This document shows, one piece after another, positions 55,162 to 63,183 of a DNA stretch of 64,000 nt. The notes below the pieces were generated by a model that did no database searches, was not told the origin of the DNA, and saw nothing but the letters and a program-made list of their open reading frames with translations. The stretch is from a virus. Location: the IMG/VR virus record IMGVR_UViG_3300036831_000148, positions 62,001 to 126,000 of that record, one strand, 5' to 3'. A program made the position numbers and the translations under genes. How positions within the stretch are numbered: position 1 is the first letter of the stretch; every line of letters begins with the position of its first letter.

Positions 55162-55506
55162 TTACCTGGCGGGCCTGGTGAACTCCCCGCAGGTCTGGCA
55201 CCACCCGGCCTGGTACTTGGCGCACAACTCACAGGCCGCGCTGCCGCACCCGTCCGAGCTGTGGTAAACGTGCGAGTCGAACGTCTCGGTTACCGGGTCA
55301 AAGTCGCCGAATGTAGAAGTGCTGAGGATGTTGAAGCACACCGGGCAGGAGGTTTCCGCCATGCGCTGGCAGTCACCGCACCCGGGGAACCGGGCGAAGT
55401 TCTCCGCGCAGTGCATCACGTTGACCGTTGCCGAGTGCCGGCCGTCCGCTGTCGGCTTGTCCGCAGCGCGCGGGAGCCGGTAGGCGTAGCTCCTGGGCCC
55501 GCTCAT
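55162..55506 (-). CDS. Cys-rich protein, 114 residues
   Basis: Cys groups CGDC, CPVC, CGSAAC-E-L-C and CQTC suggest two or more zinc sites, like a treble-clef array. Overlaps the upstream gene by 4 nt. Not recognised. Confidence 0.65.
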   Translation of the reverse strand: MSGPRSYAYRLPRAADKPTADGRHSATVNVMHCAENFARFPGCGDCQRMAETSCPVCFNILSTSTFGDFDPVTETFDSHVYHSSDGCGSAACELCAKYQAGWCQTCGEFTRPAR

Positions 55507-55736
55507 GCCCCCGCCGCCTGCCCGGCCGCAACCGCCTCGTAACGCTCGGTATCGTGGTCAAAGGTCAGCAGGTGACCGGGCGCGGCCAGGTCCGGCCCCT
55601 TGGTCATGTGCACCGCGCCGACGTCACGAGCCCAGCTCATGAGCCTGCGCGCGCGGGTGTTGGAGACCAGCGTGCCCGCGGGCGACTGGCCGGAGGTGAG
55701 CCAGCTAAACGCCTGGTCGTGAGTCATCGGGTCCAT
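55503..55736 (-). CDS. Hypothetical protein, 77 residues
   Basis: Helical start (MTHDQAFSWLTSGQSPAGT) and a short beta end. First gene of a two-gene cassette. Not recognised. Confidence 0.6.
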   Translation of the reverse strand: MDPMTHDQAFSWLTSGQSPAGTLVSNTRARRLMSWARDVGAVHMTKGPDLAAPGHLLTFDHDTERYEAVAAGQAAGA

Positions 55737-55766
55737 GTGCCTGCCCCTCGTTGGTTGCCTGCGCCC

Positions 55767-55797
55767 ATCTTACCGGCAAGGCTTGACTAGAGTCAAG
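55767..55797 (-). promoter_or_regulatory. Promoter with palindromic operator
   Basis: TTGACT, 18 bp, TAAGAT; operator CTTGACTAGAGTCAAG at 55782-55797. Confidence 0.75.
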
Positions 55798-55806
55798 GTA
55801 CAGGCT

Positions 55807-56082
55807 CTAGCGCACCGCCACAGACAGCCGGGGGAGGCCACTAATCCAGTTCTCTAGCGCCTGGTCGCGGCGCCGCTGCTGCGCTGCCGTCAGCCTGGAG
55901 GCCGGGTCGTACCAGATGCCGCGCCCGGCCGTGTAGCGCGTCTCCAGGCTGCTCGCGGCGAGGGTGACGGTACCGTCGTCGTTTACCGCCACGTCGGCCC
56001 ACAGGGGCACGAACCTGCGCCACCACTCAGCGGGGCGCGGGAAGGCGGGCGCGTCGATCTTGCCCTGGTCAATGACGATCAT
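55807..56082 (-). CDS. Hypothetical protein, 91 residues
   Basis: ATG overlaps the upstream TGA by 4 nt, which sets the start. Trp-rich (PAEWWRRFVPLWADVAVNDD). Not recognised. Confidence 0.6.
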   Translation of the reverse strand: MIVIDQGKIDAPAFPRPAEWWRRFVPLWADVAVNDDGTVTLAASSLETRYTAGRGIWYDPASRLTAAQQRRRDQALENWISGLPRLSVAVR

Positions 56083-56354
56083 GATTCCTCGCTGCCGGTA
56101 AACCGGAAGTCCACGCCGGCGCACAGGCCGGACGCCGCGCTGTTGTCGGCGAAGGTGACGGAGTAGCGGGTCCACGGATTCGAGCCGTGCGACTCGACTC
56201 TGGTCACGACGCCTTTAAGGCCCGCAGGGATCGGGAGAAGGTACCTGGCGTAGTCAGGATCCCCCCAGCCGGGGAAGTCAGCGGACCGGCGGCGGTGCCG
56301 CGCGCCGAGCGCAGACACCGGCCGCCCCTTGTCGCCGTCGTGAACGTTGCTCAC
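56079..56354 (-). CDS. Hypothetical protein, 91 residues
   Basis: Basic N-terminus, beta-rich C-terminus (LKGVVTRVESHGSNPWTRYS). Middle gene of a three-gene cassette. Not recognised. Confidence 0.6.
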   Translation of the reverse strand: MSNVHDGDKGRPVSALGARHRRRSADFPGWGDPDYARYLLPIPAGLKGVVTRVESHGSNPWTRYSVTFADNSAASGLCAGVDFRFTGSEES

Positions 56355-56833
56355 GCGGTAGCCTCGCCGCGCTCGTGGTCAGGCCAGATCCAGTTATAGC
56401 CGCCGCTGCCGAACTCCGGGCCACCGAACGGCGTGCCGTTGCGGTCAAGCCGGGGAGGCAGGTAGCGGCGCGTGCCGCCCGCCAGGGCGAACAGCCAGCC
56501 GGACATGTCGTACGGGTAGCTGTCCACCACGCCGACGCGCGCGGCTATGGCCGCGGTCAGGTGCGGCTCGGGGCAGTGGCACCCGTTGATGACGTGGCAG
56601 AAACTCGCGTGGCTGCCGGTGATGCTGGCCGCCGCCTGCTCGCGCGAGGTGAAGCCGCTGCCCCACTCGCCGCACAGCAGGCACTCGGCGCAGTACGCCA
56701 TGTCAGGGTGCCTGCTGTGCCAGGTGCGGTAGCGCGCGGTGCGCTGCTCGCGGAGGGCCCTGTCAAACTTCACGAACCCGGGCACGTACGCCAGGCGCAC
56801 GGGCCGGGCCGCGGCGGTCGGGGTGATGGTCAT
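56351..56833 (-). CDS. Cys-containing protein, 160 residues
   Basis: CAECLLC and FCHVINGCHCPEPH suggest zinc binding; aromatic C-terminus (SGGYNWIWPDHERG). First gene of the cassette, with the GGCAGGCAGCC leader. Not recognised. Confidence 0.6.
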   Translation of the reverse strand: MTITPTAAARPVRLAYVPGFVKFDRALREQRTARYRTWHSRHPDMAYCAECLLCGEWGSGFTSREQAAASITGSHASFCHVINGCHCPEPHLTAAIAARVGVVDSYPYDMSGWLFALAGGTRRYLPPRLDRNGTPFGGPEFGSGGYNWIWPDHERGEATA

Positions 56834-56889
56834 GGCTGCCTGCCTTTCGCGGTCAGGCGGGGGGCCTTACGGCCACCCCGCGTGACTCC

Positions 56890-56919
56890 ACTATAAGGCT
56901 TGTCTTGACTTGAGTCAAG
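56890..56919 (-). promoter_or_regulatory. Promoter with palindromic operator
   Basis: TTGACT, 17 bp, TATAGT; operator CTTGACTTGAGTCAAG at 56904-56919. Confidence 0.75.
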
Positions 56920-57172
56920 ATGATGACGACAGCACTTCCCGGCCCGCTCCGGTCAGCTCAAGCGCGTACGGCCCGGCAACAGTCCCCGGGCTCACCAGCC
57001 CGGCCGCGATGGCACGGTCAACCGAACGGTAACCGAACTGCAGGCCGCACTGCAGGCCTGTCTCCGGGTGCGGCGCCACGTGGCGGGCCGGCCCGATCTT
57101 CGCGCACCCCGGGTTAGCCGCCACGTAGGCGAGCACCTCGCGCATCCGGGGGCCGACGCGGGGCGCTCTCAT
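56915..57172 (-). CDS. Hypothetical protein with HTH-like region
   Basis: 85 residues. MREVLAYVAANPG and SVDRAIAAGLVSPG resemble the helices of a small winged-helix protein. Its stop overlaps the next operator. Could be DNA-binding; uncertain. Confidence 0.55.
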   Translation of the reverse strand: MRAPRVGPRMREVLAYVAANPGCAKIGPARHVAPHPETGLQCGLQFGYRSVDRAIAAGLVSPGTVAGPYALELTGAGREVLSSSS

Positions 57173-57672
57173 GACACAGCCTGAAGGGTAGCCGCGAGCT
57201 CGACCCAGCGCAGTTGGTAGCCCGTGCGCCAGTGCCGCGAGCGGCGCCGGGAGATCATGTCATCGCTGGTGGTCAGTTCGCCGGCCACCCAGTCCGCATC
57301 GCACTGCGCGATGCCGGCGGCGGCCTGCTCGGCCTCGGCCTGCGTGCCCGGGGTACGGCGGCCGAGGTTGAACGTAGGCGTGCTGAACGGCGCGAGGGCG
57401 GGCCGGAAGCTGCCGCAGCCGGCGCAGCCGGGCGCGAGGCAGGTACCGCCCTCGCCGTGGTCCACGCCGCGGTGCGCGCACGCGCACAGCATCCGCAGCC
57501 GGATCACCGCGAAGCGGATGCGCCCGAACTCCTCCGGGCGAGCCGGGCGGACGCACCCGCCGAGCAGTTCGGCCAGGTTCTCGTCTGTCGGCTGCTGGCC
57601 GTCGCGCGCGTCCACGATGAACTTAACCCCGTAGCGCTCCCAGCGCCGGGCGAGTGCTTTCTCTGATGCCAC
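57169..57672 (-). CDS. Cys-rich hypothetical protein, 167 residues
   Basis: A run of Cys (LCACAHRGVDHGEGGTCLAP, GCAGCG) may hold a metal site; the rest is helical. First gene of a two-gene cassette. Not recognised. Confidence 0.6.
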   Translation of the reverse strand: MASEKALARRWERYGVKFIVDARDGQQPTDENLAELLGGCVRPARPEEFGRIRFAVIRLRMLCACAHRGVDHGEGGTCLAPGCAGCGSFRPALAPFSTPTFNLGRRTPGTQAEAEQAAAGIAQCDADWVAGELTTSDDMISRRRSRHWRTGYQLRWVELAATLQAVS

Positions 57673-57707
57673 GGTGTCCTGCCTTCCGGTCGGCTGCCTG
57701 TCCCCTG

Positions 57708-57737
57708 ATCATATGCTCTGACTTGACTAGAGTCAAG
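57708..57737 (-). promoter_or_regulatory. Promoter with palindromic operator
   Basis: TTGACT, 17 bp, TATGAT; operator CTTGACTAGAGTCAAG at 57722-57737. Confidence 0.75.
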
Positions 57738-57746
57738 ATAAACGCC

Positions 57747-57775
57747 AAGGCCCCCGGGGTGACCCCGGGGGCCTT
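57747..57775 (-). terminator. Hairpin terminator
   Basis: AAGGCCCCCGGGG and CCCCGGGGGCCTT, 13-bp stem, TGA loop. Confidence 0.7.
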
Positions 57776-57784
57776 GCGCTGCGG

Positions 57785-57964
57785 CTAGAACGCGTAGGCA
57801 CGCAGGCCCTGGCGGCTGCCACGGCGCTCGCGGCGGGTGTAGCTCACCTTGACCAGGCCGCGCCGTCCGTGGTTCCAGCGGTGCGCCCTGTGGAGCCGGC
57901 TGAACGCCTCTACCTCGGTGGCGGTCTTGCAGGGGCGGTTGTGCATCTTCTCAACATCGTTCAC
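57785..57964 (-). CDS. Small basic protein, 59 residues
   Basis: From GTG 57964 after AGGGCAGGCAACCC to TAG. Arg/His-rich (LHRAHRWNHGRRGLVKV, TRRERRGSRQ), so likely nucleic-acid binding. Single-gene cassette. Not recognised. Confidence 0.65.
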   Translation of the reverse strand: MNDVEKMHNRPCKTATEVEAFSRLHRAHRWNHGRRGLVKVSYTRRERRGSRQGLRAYAF

Positions 57965-57999
57965 GGGTTGCCTGCCCTTCGCTGTGGTGTTGTACCTTC

Positions 58000-58029
58000 A
58001 TCGTAGTGCAGAGCTTGACTGGAGTCAAG
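58000..58029 (-). promoter_or_regulatory. Promoter with palindromic operator
   Basis: TTGACT, 17 bp, TACGAT; operator CTTGACTGGAGTCAAG at 58014-58029. Confidence 0.75.
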
Positions 58030-58034
58030 ACATA

Positions 58035-58068
58035 GGACAGCCCCCGGAAGATCTTCCGGGGGCTGTCC
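58035..58068 (-). terminator. Perfect palindrome terminator
   Basis: A 34-nt perfect palindrome with arms GGACAGCCCCCGGAAGA between cassettes. Confidence 0.7.
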
Positions 58069-58078
58069 TGCCGGGGGG

Positions 58079-58486
58079 TCAGAGGCCGGCTACGAGGTAC
58101 TCGGCGAGGTCGGCCAGGGTGACCGGCTCAAGGTTCCGCCGGACGATCCGCCAGTAGCGCCCTTCGTCCCCGCCCAAGTCAGCGGCGTTGACCTTGTCGC
58201 CCTTGTCCGCGAGCACGACCAGGATCTTGCCGGCCATCCTGCCGACCTTGGGGCGGACGAACTCACCGGGGGAGTAGTAGCGGTACGTCTCCGGCGCGGG
58301 CTGGGCCTGCGCGGTGCCCCCGCCAGCCTCGCCGGTGACCGGGAGCACGAACTCCTTGGCCGCCTTCAGTTGCCGCCCGTTCTGCTCCAGGCCGTAAGAG
58401 ACCCTGTTGACCTTGGCCACGGTCCACGTGCCCGGCCATTTGTCGCTGTCCACCCGGACCTTGTCGCCTACCTTGAACTCTTCCAT
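58079..58486 (-). CDS. Hypothetical protein, possible KOW/SH3-like start
   Basis: 135 residues from ATG 58486 (GAGAGGCAGGAAG). FKVGDKVRVDSDKWPGTWTV at residue 4 is like a small SH3/KOW barrel; a linker of Gly/Ala/Gln and a second beta region follow. Not recognised beyond that. Confidence 0.6.
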   Translation of the reverse strand: MEEFKVGDKVRVDSDKWPGTWTVAKVNRVSYGLEQNGRQLKAAKEFVLPVTGEAGGGTAQAQPAPETYRYYSPGEFVRPKVGRMAGKILVVLADKGDKVNAADLGGDEGRYWRIVRRNLEPVTLADLAEYLVAGL

Positions 58487-58519
58487 CTTCCTGCCTCTCG
58501 CTTGACTGCCTGTAGCCCT

Positions 58520-58549
58520 ACTGTAGTGCAAGGCTTGACTAGAGTCAAG
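58520..58549 (-). promoter_or_regulatory. Promoter with palindromic operator
   Basis: TTGACT, 17 bp, TACAGT; operator CTTGACTAGAGTCAAG at 58534-58549. Confidence 0.75.
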
Positions 58550-58553
58550 ACAC

Positions 58554-58585
58554 GAAACGGGCCACCTGCGCAGGTGGCCCGTTTC
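58554..58585 (-). terminator. Perfect palindrome terminator
   Basis: A 32-nt perfect palindrome with arms GAAACGGGCCACCTGC. Confidence 0.7.
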
Positions 58586-58591
58586 TGGCGG

Positions 58592-59170
58592 CTAGCTGGT
58601 GCGCCTGAGCATCTCAGCGGTAAGCGCGTCCTGCATGTGCTGCAGGTCCGCCGTCGCGCGCTCGTTCCCCTGCGCCCCCGCCAGGCGAAGCTGCTGGTCG
58701 GCCAGGTCCTGACGGCGCCGGATCTCGGCCGTGCTCAGCGTCTTGAACAGTTCGGCTGCCTCGCGGCCTGTCTCGCCTGTCCAGTGCTGCCCGCCGACGA
58801 ACGCGGACCCGTCGCGGATGACCTTGAACCGCTCGGTAAGGACGCGCTCCAGTTGCGCGAACCCGCGGGCCACGTCAGTGGCCTTGTGGCCGTGGAACTC
58901 GTTAACCCGGCCGAACACGCCGGGGTCCAGGCGCGTGCCGTCCTCAACCCCGTGCCAGCTCAGCAGGTAGGTGTCCGGCGCGACCAGGCCAGCGTCGAAT
59001 TTCACGGTCAGCTTCAGCCCGTGCGGGCCAGCCAGGTCAACCGACGTGCACCGGGTACCCGGCTCCTCCAGTTTGTGCGAGGCGGTCAGCCCGTACCAGG
59101 TAGCCAGGGCGGCCACCCGGGCGGCCATGGCCGCCCGGTCAGCCTTGCGCCGCGCGCTCAGCTCAGGCAT
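58592..59170 (-). CDS. Hypothetical protein, 192 residues
   Basis: Beta-rich middle (RCTSVDLAGPHGLKLTVKFD) and a long helical C-terminus (TAEIRRRQDLADQQLRLAGA). Overlaps the upstream gene by 8 nt. Not recognised. Confidence 0.6.
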   Translation of the reverse strand: MPELSARRKADRAAMAARVAALATWYGLTASHKLEEPGTRCTSVDLAGPHGLKLTVKFDAGLVAPDTYLLSWHGVEDGTRLDPGVFGRVNEFHGHKATDVARGFAQLERVLTERFKVIRDGSAFVGGQHWTGETGREAAELFKTLSTAEIRRRQDLADQQLRLAGAQGNERATADLQHMQDALTAEMLRRTS

Positions 59171-59831
59171 CCCCGTAGCTCCGGGCCGTCACGAGGCCGA
59201 GCAGGTAGGGCCCGGCCGGCTCCTCGACCGGCTCGACCCACTTGCCGGATGCCCCCGGCTCGTAATGCCCCTTCTCCAGCACCTTGACCACCTCGGCCTG
59301 AATGGTGGCAGTCACGTGGCCGGTAGCCGCGCTCCGGCGGAACAGCACCCGGACGGAGCCGAAGCGGTGGCCCTCCGGCAGCCGCTCGCCGGCCAAGTCT
59401 GACAGCCATTCGAGTTCTTCCGCCTTGATGCCGGCGTGCCCGCCGTCAGCCAGGGCGAACATGGCCCACAACTGGCCGTTGTCGTCACGGTCGAACATCG
59501 GGCACCCGGCGACCCGCGCCCGGATGCCGAGGTCCCCGCCGGCCTGGCGGGCCATGAAGTCCGCGAGGTTGGGGATAACCGGCTCGCCGTTGTTGTCCCC
59601 CCTGGCGCGGCGGACGCCGGCGTTGTCCGCCTCGTACGCGCCGGGCTCGTCGGCCGGGAGGTTGTAGGAGGCCAGCAGGGCCGCCACGCGGCTCGCGCGG
59701 ACCGCCCAGTAGCGGTTCGTCGCCCACCACTCGCCCTCGAACTTGTTGACGGCGAGCGGCGCGGGGCCGTGCTTGAGGGAGAACCGGCCGGTAACCATCT
59801 TCCTGGCCGCGGTCGCGGGGTTGGGTGCCAT
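59163..59831 (-). CDS. Hypothetical protein, 222 residues
   Basis: ATG 59831 follows AGGGCAGGCACCCAG. Alternating helices and strands (VRASRVAALLASYNLPADEP, GQLWAMFALADGGHAG). First gene of a two-gene cassette. Not recognised. Confidence 0.65.
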   Translation of the reverse strand: MAPNPATAARKMVTGRFSLKHGPAPLAVNKFEGEWWATNRYWAVRASRVAALLASYNLPADEPGAYEADNAGVRRARGDNNGEPVIPNLADFMARQAGGDLGIRARVAGCPMFDRDDNGQLWAMFALADGGHAGIKAEELEWLSDLAGERLPEGHRFGSVRVLFRRSAATGHVTATIQAEVVKVLEKGHYEPGASGKWVEPVEEPAGPYLLGLVTARSYGDA

Positions 59832-59869
59832 CTGGGTGCCTGCCCTTCGGTTGACTGCTTGCAAGCCCT

Positions 59870-59899
59870 ACTCTAATGCAGAGCTTGACTAGAGTCAAG
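59870..59899 (-). promoter_or_regulatory. Promoter with palindromic operator
   Basis: TTGACT, 17 bp, TAGAGT; operator CTTGACTAGAGTCAAG at 59884-59899. Confidence 0.75.
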
Positions 59900-60146
59900 C
59901 GCGAGGGCGGGACGGCTGCATGTTCAGCACCGTGTCCGCCGTCTGGTGACCAGCTGCGCCGAGCAACTGCAGGGACACGTTCAGCACGGCCGCCAGGCAG
60001 GTACGGCAGATGTTGCGGACCCGCATCGACCCGTCCGGGGTGAACAGCGGGACCGGCAGCGAGGGGGCGTCCCCGTCGCCGCACAGCGCGCACGCGGTCT
60101 CCACCAGCGGGAGAACCTGCGTGTCGCCGCCCCTGCTCACGGCCAT
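59895..60146 (-). CDS. Small zinc protein, 83 residues
   Basis: CALCGDGD and NICRTCLAAV give a two-knuckle zinc site joined by a beta loop. Its stop overlaps the next operator. Not recognised. Confidence 0.6.
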   Translation of the reverse strand: MAVSRGGDTQVLPLVETACALCGDGDAPSLPVPLFTPDGSMRVRNICRTCLAAVLNVSLQLLGAAGHQTADTVLNMQPSRPRA

Positions 60147-60448
60147 CCCCCCCAGCTAGTCTCGATGCCGAGCGCCGCAGCGCCCGCCAGCAGGATGTCA
60201 GACCTGGCGCGGCTGCGCGCGGGAAGGTCCAGGTAGGCGAACAGGCGGCCGATCGCCGCCAGCAGGCGCACCAGGCCGGACAAGTGCACCGCGTCGCGCT
60301 CGGGCTGGTCGGACATCACCCAGTCGGCCACGCTGGTACGCGACGCGCGGCGCAGCAGCACGGCGAACGCTATCCGGTCCTCAGTCTGCCGGTAATGCTC
60401 GGGCCGCGCGCGCCGCAGCTCGCCGAGCAGGTCATCGTTGGCTGTCAC
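60137..60448 (-). CDS. Helical protein, 103 residues
   Basis: From GTG 60448 with AAGGATC upstream. Helical throughout (LLGELRRARPEHYRQTED, LVRLLAAIGRLFAYLDLP). It lies after a terminator, so it may depend on read-through or an unseen promoter. Not recognised. Confidence 0.6.
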   Translation of the reverse strand: MTANDDLLGELRRARPEHYRQTEDRIAFAVLLRRASRTSVADWVMSDQPERDAVHLSGLVRLLAAIGRLFAYLDLPARSRARSDILLAGAAALGIETSWGGWP

Positions 60449-60476
60449 GATCCTTGTCTCCCGCTTTGAAACCGGT

Positions 60477-60509
60477 AAAGAGCGGGGGCAGTTACTGCCC
60501 CCGCTCTTT
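60477..60509 (-). terminator. Hairpin terminator
   Basis: AAAGAGCGGGGGCAG and CTGCCCCCGCTCTTT, 15-bp perfect stem, TTA loop, after the 359-residue gene. Confidence 0.75.
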
Positions 60510-60549
60510 ACTACTACGTCCGGCGGTCACCGCACAGGCGCTCCGGCCA

Positions 60550-61629
60550 TCACCCCGCATCATCCTGAGCAGGGACAACCCAGTGGCCGGCGCTGTAGGT
60601 CACGCCAGCCTCCGCCGGGCCGCCGTCGTGCACCCGCTTGACGATGTTCGCCGCGCGCATGCGGCTGTAGCCACGGGCTGCAAGCCATTCCACGGCCTCG
60701 CGCCGGTCAAGCTGGCCGCGCGCGCGGCGGGCCTCGGCCGGGTGACGGCGCGCGTCGCGGTCGGCTTCGGCCTCAGCCTCGGCCGCGACGCGGTGCGCGG
60801 TGGCCAGTTCCTCGGCCAGTCCGGGCGCGCTGACCGCGACGCGCGCCGTCACCCGGCCGTGGAACGTGGTGAGCTCAAGCACCACGGTCAGCGAGGCGTC
60901 CACCGCGACCCAGAGCCTGGGGCCGACCTGACAGCGGTAGACATCGGCTGCGATGCGCTCCGACAAGTCAGGCTCCGTAGCCTCCGGGCCGGCGCCCAGC
61001 GCGTCGCCCAGCGCGGTCAGGGCCTCCGCTACCTTCAGGTCGCCGGCGGCGCGCGGGTACCTGAGAGCAAGGCGCTCGCGCGCCTGCCGGAGGCAGAGCC
61101 GGGCCTGTCCGCTGGCGAGCCCGGCCTCGCGCCGGTCAAGCTCAGCCTGCGCGCAGGCTGTAGCGGACTGCGGCCCGGGGTGCGCGTGCGAGCAGGACCA
61201 GGAGAATTTCTGGCCGCCCGCGAACCGGTACCAGGCGGGCTCGTCGGAGATGATCCCGATGTAACTGCAGTCCCCGGAGGGGGACAGTGCCCATGTCGCG
61301 TGCCCGGTTACCGGGCCCGCCTGCGTCGTGTCCTCGGTCACCGGGTCCGGGGTTACCTCGGTCACCAGGGACGCGGGCCCGGCTGCGCCGGCTACCAGTT
61401 CCTCGCCGGCGCCGAGGAACTGGTAGCCGGTAAAGATCCGGTTCGGGTAACTGTCCAGCCGGATGTACCAGCCGTCAGCGTGCTCCTCAGTGTAGAGAAT
61501 GACGCCAGTGTGCTCCGCTGTCAGCTCGCGCTCGCCTGTCGTGGGCGCGATGTAGCGCCGCACCGTCACCCGGTCCCCGGGGCGGGGCACGTAGGCCCCG
61601 CTCCCGGCCTGCTCCTGCGTACTGGTCAC
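60550..61629 (-). CDS. Hypothetical multidomain protein, 359 residues
   Basis: Starts with a beta region (VPRPGDRVTVRRYIAP), then Cys/Trp part (KFSWSCSHAHPG), a long Ala/Arg helical middle (residues 165-330), and a winged-helix-like end (WLAARGYSRMRAANIVKRVH). Overlaps the upstream gene by 4 nt. No family recognised. Confidence 0.65.
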   Translation of the reverse strand: MTSTQEQAGSGAYVPRPGDRVTVRRYIAPTTGERELTAEHTGVILYTEEHADGWYIRLDSYPNRIFTGYQFLGAGEELVAGAAGPASLVTEVTPDPVTEDTTQAGPVTGHATWALSPSGDCSYIGIISDEPAWYRFAGGQKFSWSCSHAHPGPQSATACAQAELDRREAGLASGQARLCLRQARERLALRYPRAAGDLKVAEALTALGDALGAGPEATEPDLSERIAADVYRCQVGPRLWVAVDASLTVVLELTTFHGRVTARVAVSAPGLAEELATAHRVAAEAEAEADRDARRHPAEARRARGQLDRREAVEWLAARGYSRMRAANIVKRVHDGGPAEAGVTYSAGHWVVPAQDDAG

Positions 61630-61862
61630 CGCTTTGCCTGCACCTTCGCCAGGATGTCCTCGGCCAGCATCTCGGCCGTGGCCAAGTCAAAGGTAATGCG
61701 CTCGTTCGGCCACTTGGTGGCATCGACCACCAGGGTCAGTTCGTTGTCGTAGTCGTTCTCCACGCCGACCTTGAGGCCGGTCTGCCCGTCCTCGCCCAGG
61801 AAGTCCGCCATGTCTGACAGGCGGGTGCCGCCCTCGGTGGTCATGCTCTCGGTTACCCGCAT
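61626..61862 (-). CDS. Acidic protein, 78 residues
   Basis: Acidic alpha/beta sequence (LKVGVENDYDNELTLVVDAT, AEMLAEDILAKVQAKR). First gene of the cassette with the shared leader. Not recognised. Confidence 0.6.
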   Translation of the reverse strand: MRVTESMTTEGGTRLSDMADFLGEDGQTGLKVGVENDYDNELTLVVDATKWPNERITFDLATAEMLAEDILAKVQAKR

Positions 61863-61899
61863 CGGGTGCCTGCCCTTCGCTCGGCTGCTTTATACTGCC

Positions 61900-61929
61900 A
61901 GCGTAGTGTATGGCTTGACTCAAGTCAAG
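61900..61929 (-). promoter_or_regulatory. Promoter with palindromic operator
   Basis: TTGACT, 17 bp, TACGCT; operator CTTGACTCAAGTCAAG at 61914-61929. Confidence 0.75.
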
Positions 61930-62114
61930 GTAAGAACCGGCCTCTTCCACAGGACTACGTCTACCGGCCAGAGGGCGACGTGGAACCAGCAGAGGTCGTT
62001 GTTGAAGTTGGCGCACCACCAGTACCCGAATGGCCGGTGCCGGTCGATCGAGAACGCGAACTGCCCAACCTCAACCTCAACCGCGAACACCGCCCCCATC
62101 CACTTAAACCTCAT
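61920..62114 (-). CDS. Small Trp-rich protein, 64 residues
   Basis: ATG 62114 after GAAGGGCAGGCAC. Aromatic beta-rich (MRFKWMGAVFAVEVEVGQFA, FGYWWCANFNNDLCWFHV). Its stop lies inside the next operator. Not recognised. Confidence 0.6.
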   Translation of the reverse strand: MRFKWMGAVFAVEVEVGQFAFSIDRHRPFGYWWCANFNNDLCWFHVALWPVDVVLWKRPVLTLT

Positions 62115-62147
62115 GTGCCTGCCCTTCGCTCGGTTGCTGATAGCTCT

Positions 62148-62177
62148 ACTGTAGTGCATGGCTTGACTAGAGTCAAG
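62148..62177 (-). promoter_or_regulatory. Promoter with palindromic operator
   Basis: TTGACT, 17 bp, TACAGT; operator CTTGACTAGAGTCAAG at 62162-62177. Confidence 0.75.
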
Positions 62178-62185
62178 ACATACGG

Positions 62186-62218
62186 CAGCCCCGCGCCGGG
62201 GAATCGGGCGCGGGGCTG
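62186..62218 (-). terminator. Hairpin terminator
   Basis: CAGCCCCGCGCC and GGCGCGGGGCTG, 12-bp stem, after the SWIM gene. Confidence 0.65.
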
Positions 62219-62228
62219 GCTGAGGGGG

Positions 62229-62678
62229 CTAGGCGAACGTGACGGTCATCGTGTAGCGGCCGGCGGCCCGGTCGTAGCGGACCACGCCGGTGATGCCGTG
62301 GAGGGCCTCGAACTCGGCGAACTCGCTGCTCCCGAACTGGGCGAGCACCGCGTTGGACTCCCGGGGGGTCATCCCGACGCGCGGACCCCGCAGGAAGGAG
62401 AGAACGTCAATGCGGGTGAGGTCGGGGAAAGTCTCCTCAGCCGGGGACGGGCGGTTCCAGCCGCCGACGCGCTCCATGAACTCGGCGATGTGCTTGCAGA
62501 TGGTGACAGCGGGGACGCCGTCGACCGTGATCACCCAGCCCTTGCGGTTGATGAAGTCGGGGCATTCGCAGGACGGGAGCGTGACCTGGTAGGCGCGCGC
62601 GCCGTCCCTGGCGCTGCGCACCAGGCCCGCGGTCGGGTAGACGGTCATGTCGTAGGTCTTGGCGGTGCTGGAAGGCAT
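62229..62678 (-). CDS. SWIM zinc-finger protein
   Basis: 149 residues. YQVTLPSCECPDFINRKG then TICKHIAEFM gives C-x-C-(n)-C-x-H near residues 36-64. The last 60 residues are alpha/beta. Second SWIM protein in this window; SWIM domains bind DNA or partner proteins. Single-gene cassette. Confidence 0.7.
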   Translation of the reverse strand: MPSSTAKTYDMTVYPTAGLVRSARDGARAYQVTLPSCECPDFINRKGWVITVDGVPAVTICKHIAEFMERVGGWNRPSPAEETFPDLTRIDVLSFLRGPRVGMTPRESNAVLAQFGSSEFAEFEALHGITGVVRYDRAAGRYTMTVTFA

Positions 62679-62710
62679 GTGCCTGCCTCTCGGTTGGCTG
62701 CTGTACCTCC

Positions 62711-62740
62711 ATTGTAGTGCACTGCTTGACTACAGTCAAG
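62711..62740 (-). promoter_or_regulatory. Promoter with palindromic operator
   Basis: TTGACT, 17 bp, TACAAT; operator CTTGACTACAGTCAAG at 62725-62740. Confidence 0.75.
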
Positions 62741-62760
62741 ACATCTGCCCAGGGAAAGAA

Positions 62761-62797
62761 CAAGGGACCGGAGCACGGGGGCTACTCCGGTCCCTTG
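62761..62797 (-). terminator. Hairpin terminator
   Basis: CAAGGGACCGGAG and CTCCGGTCCCTTG, 13-bp stem, 11-nt loop. Confidence 0.65.
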
Positions 62798-62865
62798 AGG
62801 GGGATGACCAGCCGGCGATCTTGGGGAGGTCACGTCGGCGCTTCACGTCTATTATCACACCGCTG

Positions 62866-63183
62866 TCAAGCGGGCGGCCCCGGGCCAGAGCTCCCGCCGG
62901 GCGGGGCGGACGGCCCGGCGTCATCCCTGACGCGGTGGCGGCCCGCCGGGCGGCCGCTCGCCCGGGGGGGCTCCCCGTGCACCGGCACCTCGTTCACCCG
63001 GACCGCGACCTTCACCGCCTCAGCGGGGTCTACCACGACCACCAGCACGTCGCCGTAGGTGTAGACGTACACCCGGGAGCCGCCCAGCTCCACGTACGGG
63101 TGCGGCTCGCCGTCGGCGGGGTGGAACACCGCTGACCGGGACGCCGTGCGGTCATCCTCGCTGAGCTGCTCTAGAACCGGCAT
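62866..63183 (-). CDS. Hypothetical protein, 105 residues
   Basis: ATG 63183 after AAGGGCGCGC. Beta-rich core (ELGGSRVYVYTYGDVLVVVV) then a Pro/Gly-rich tail. A longer upstream frame is shadow sequence. Not recognised. Confidence 0.6.
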   Translation of the reverse strand: MPVLEQLSEDDRTASRSAVFHPADGEPHPYVELGGSRVYVYTYGDVLVVVVDPAEAVKVAVRVNEVPVHGEPPRASGRPAGRHRVRDDAGPSAPPGGSSGPGPPA

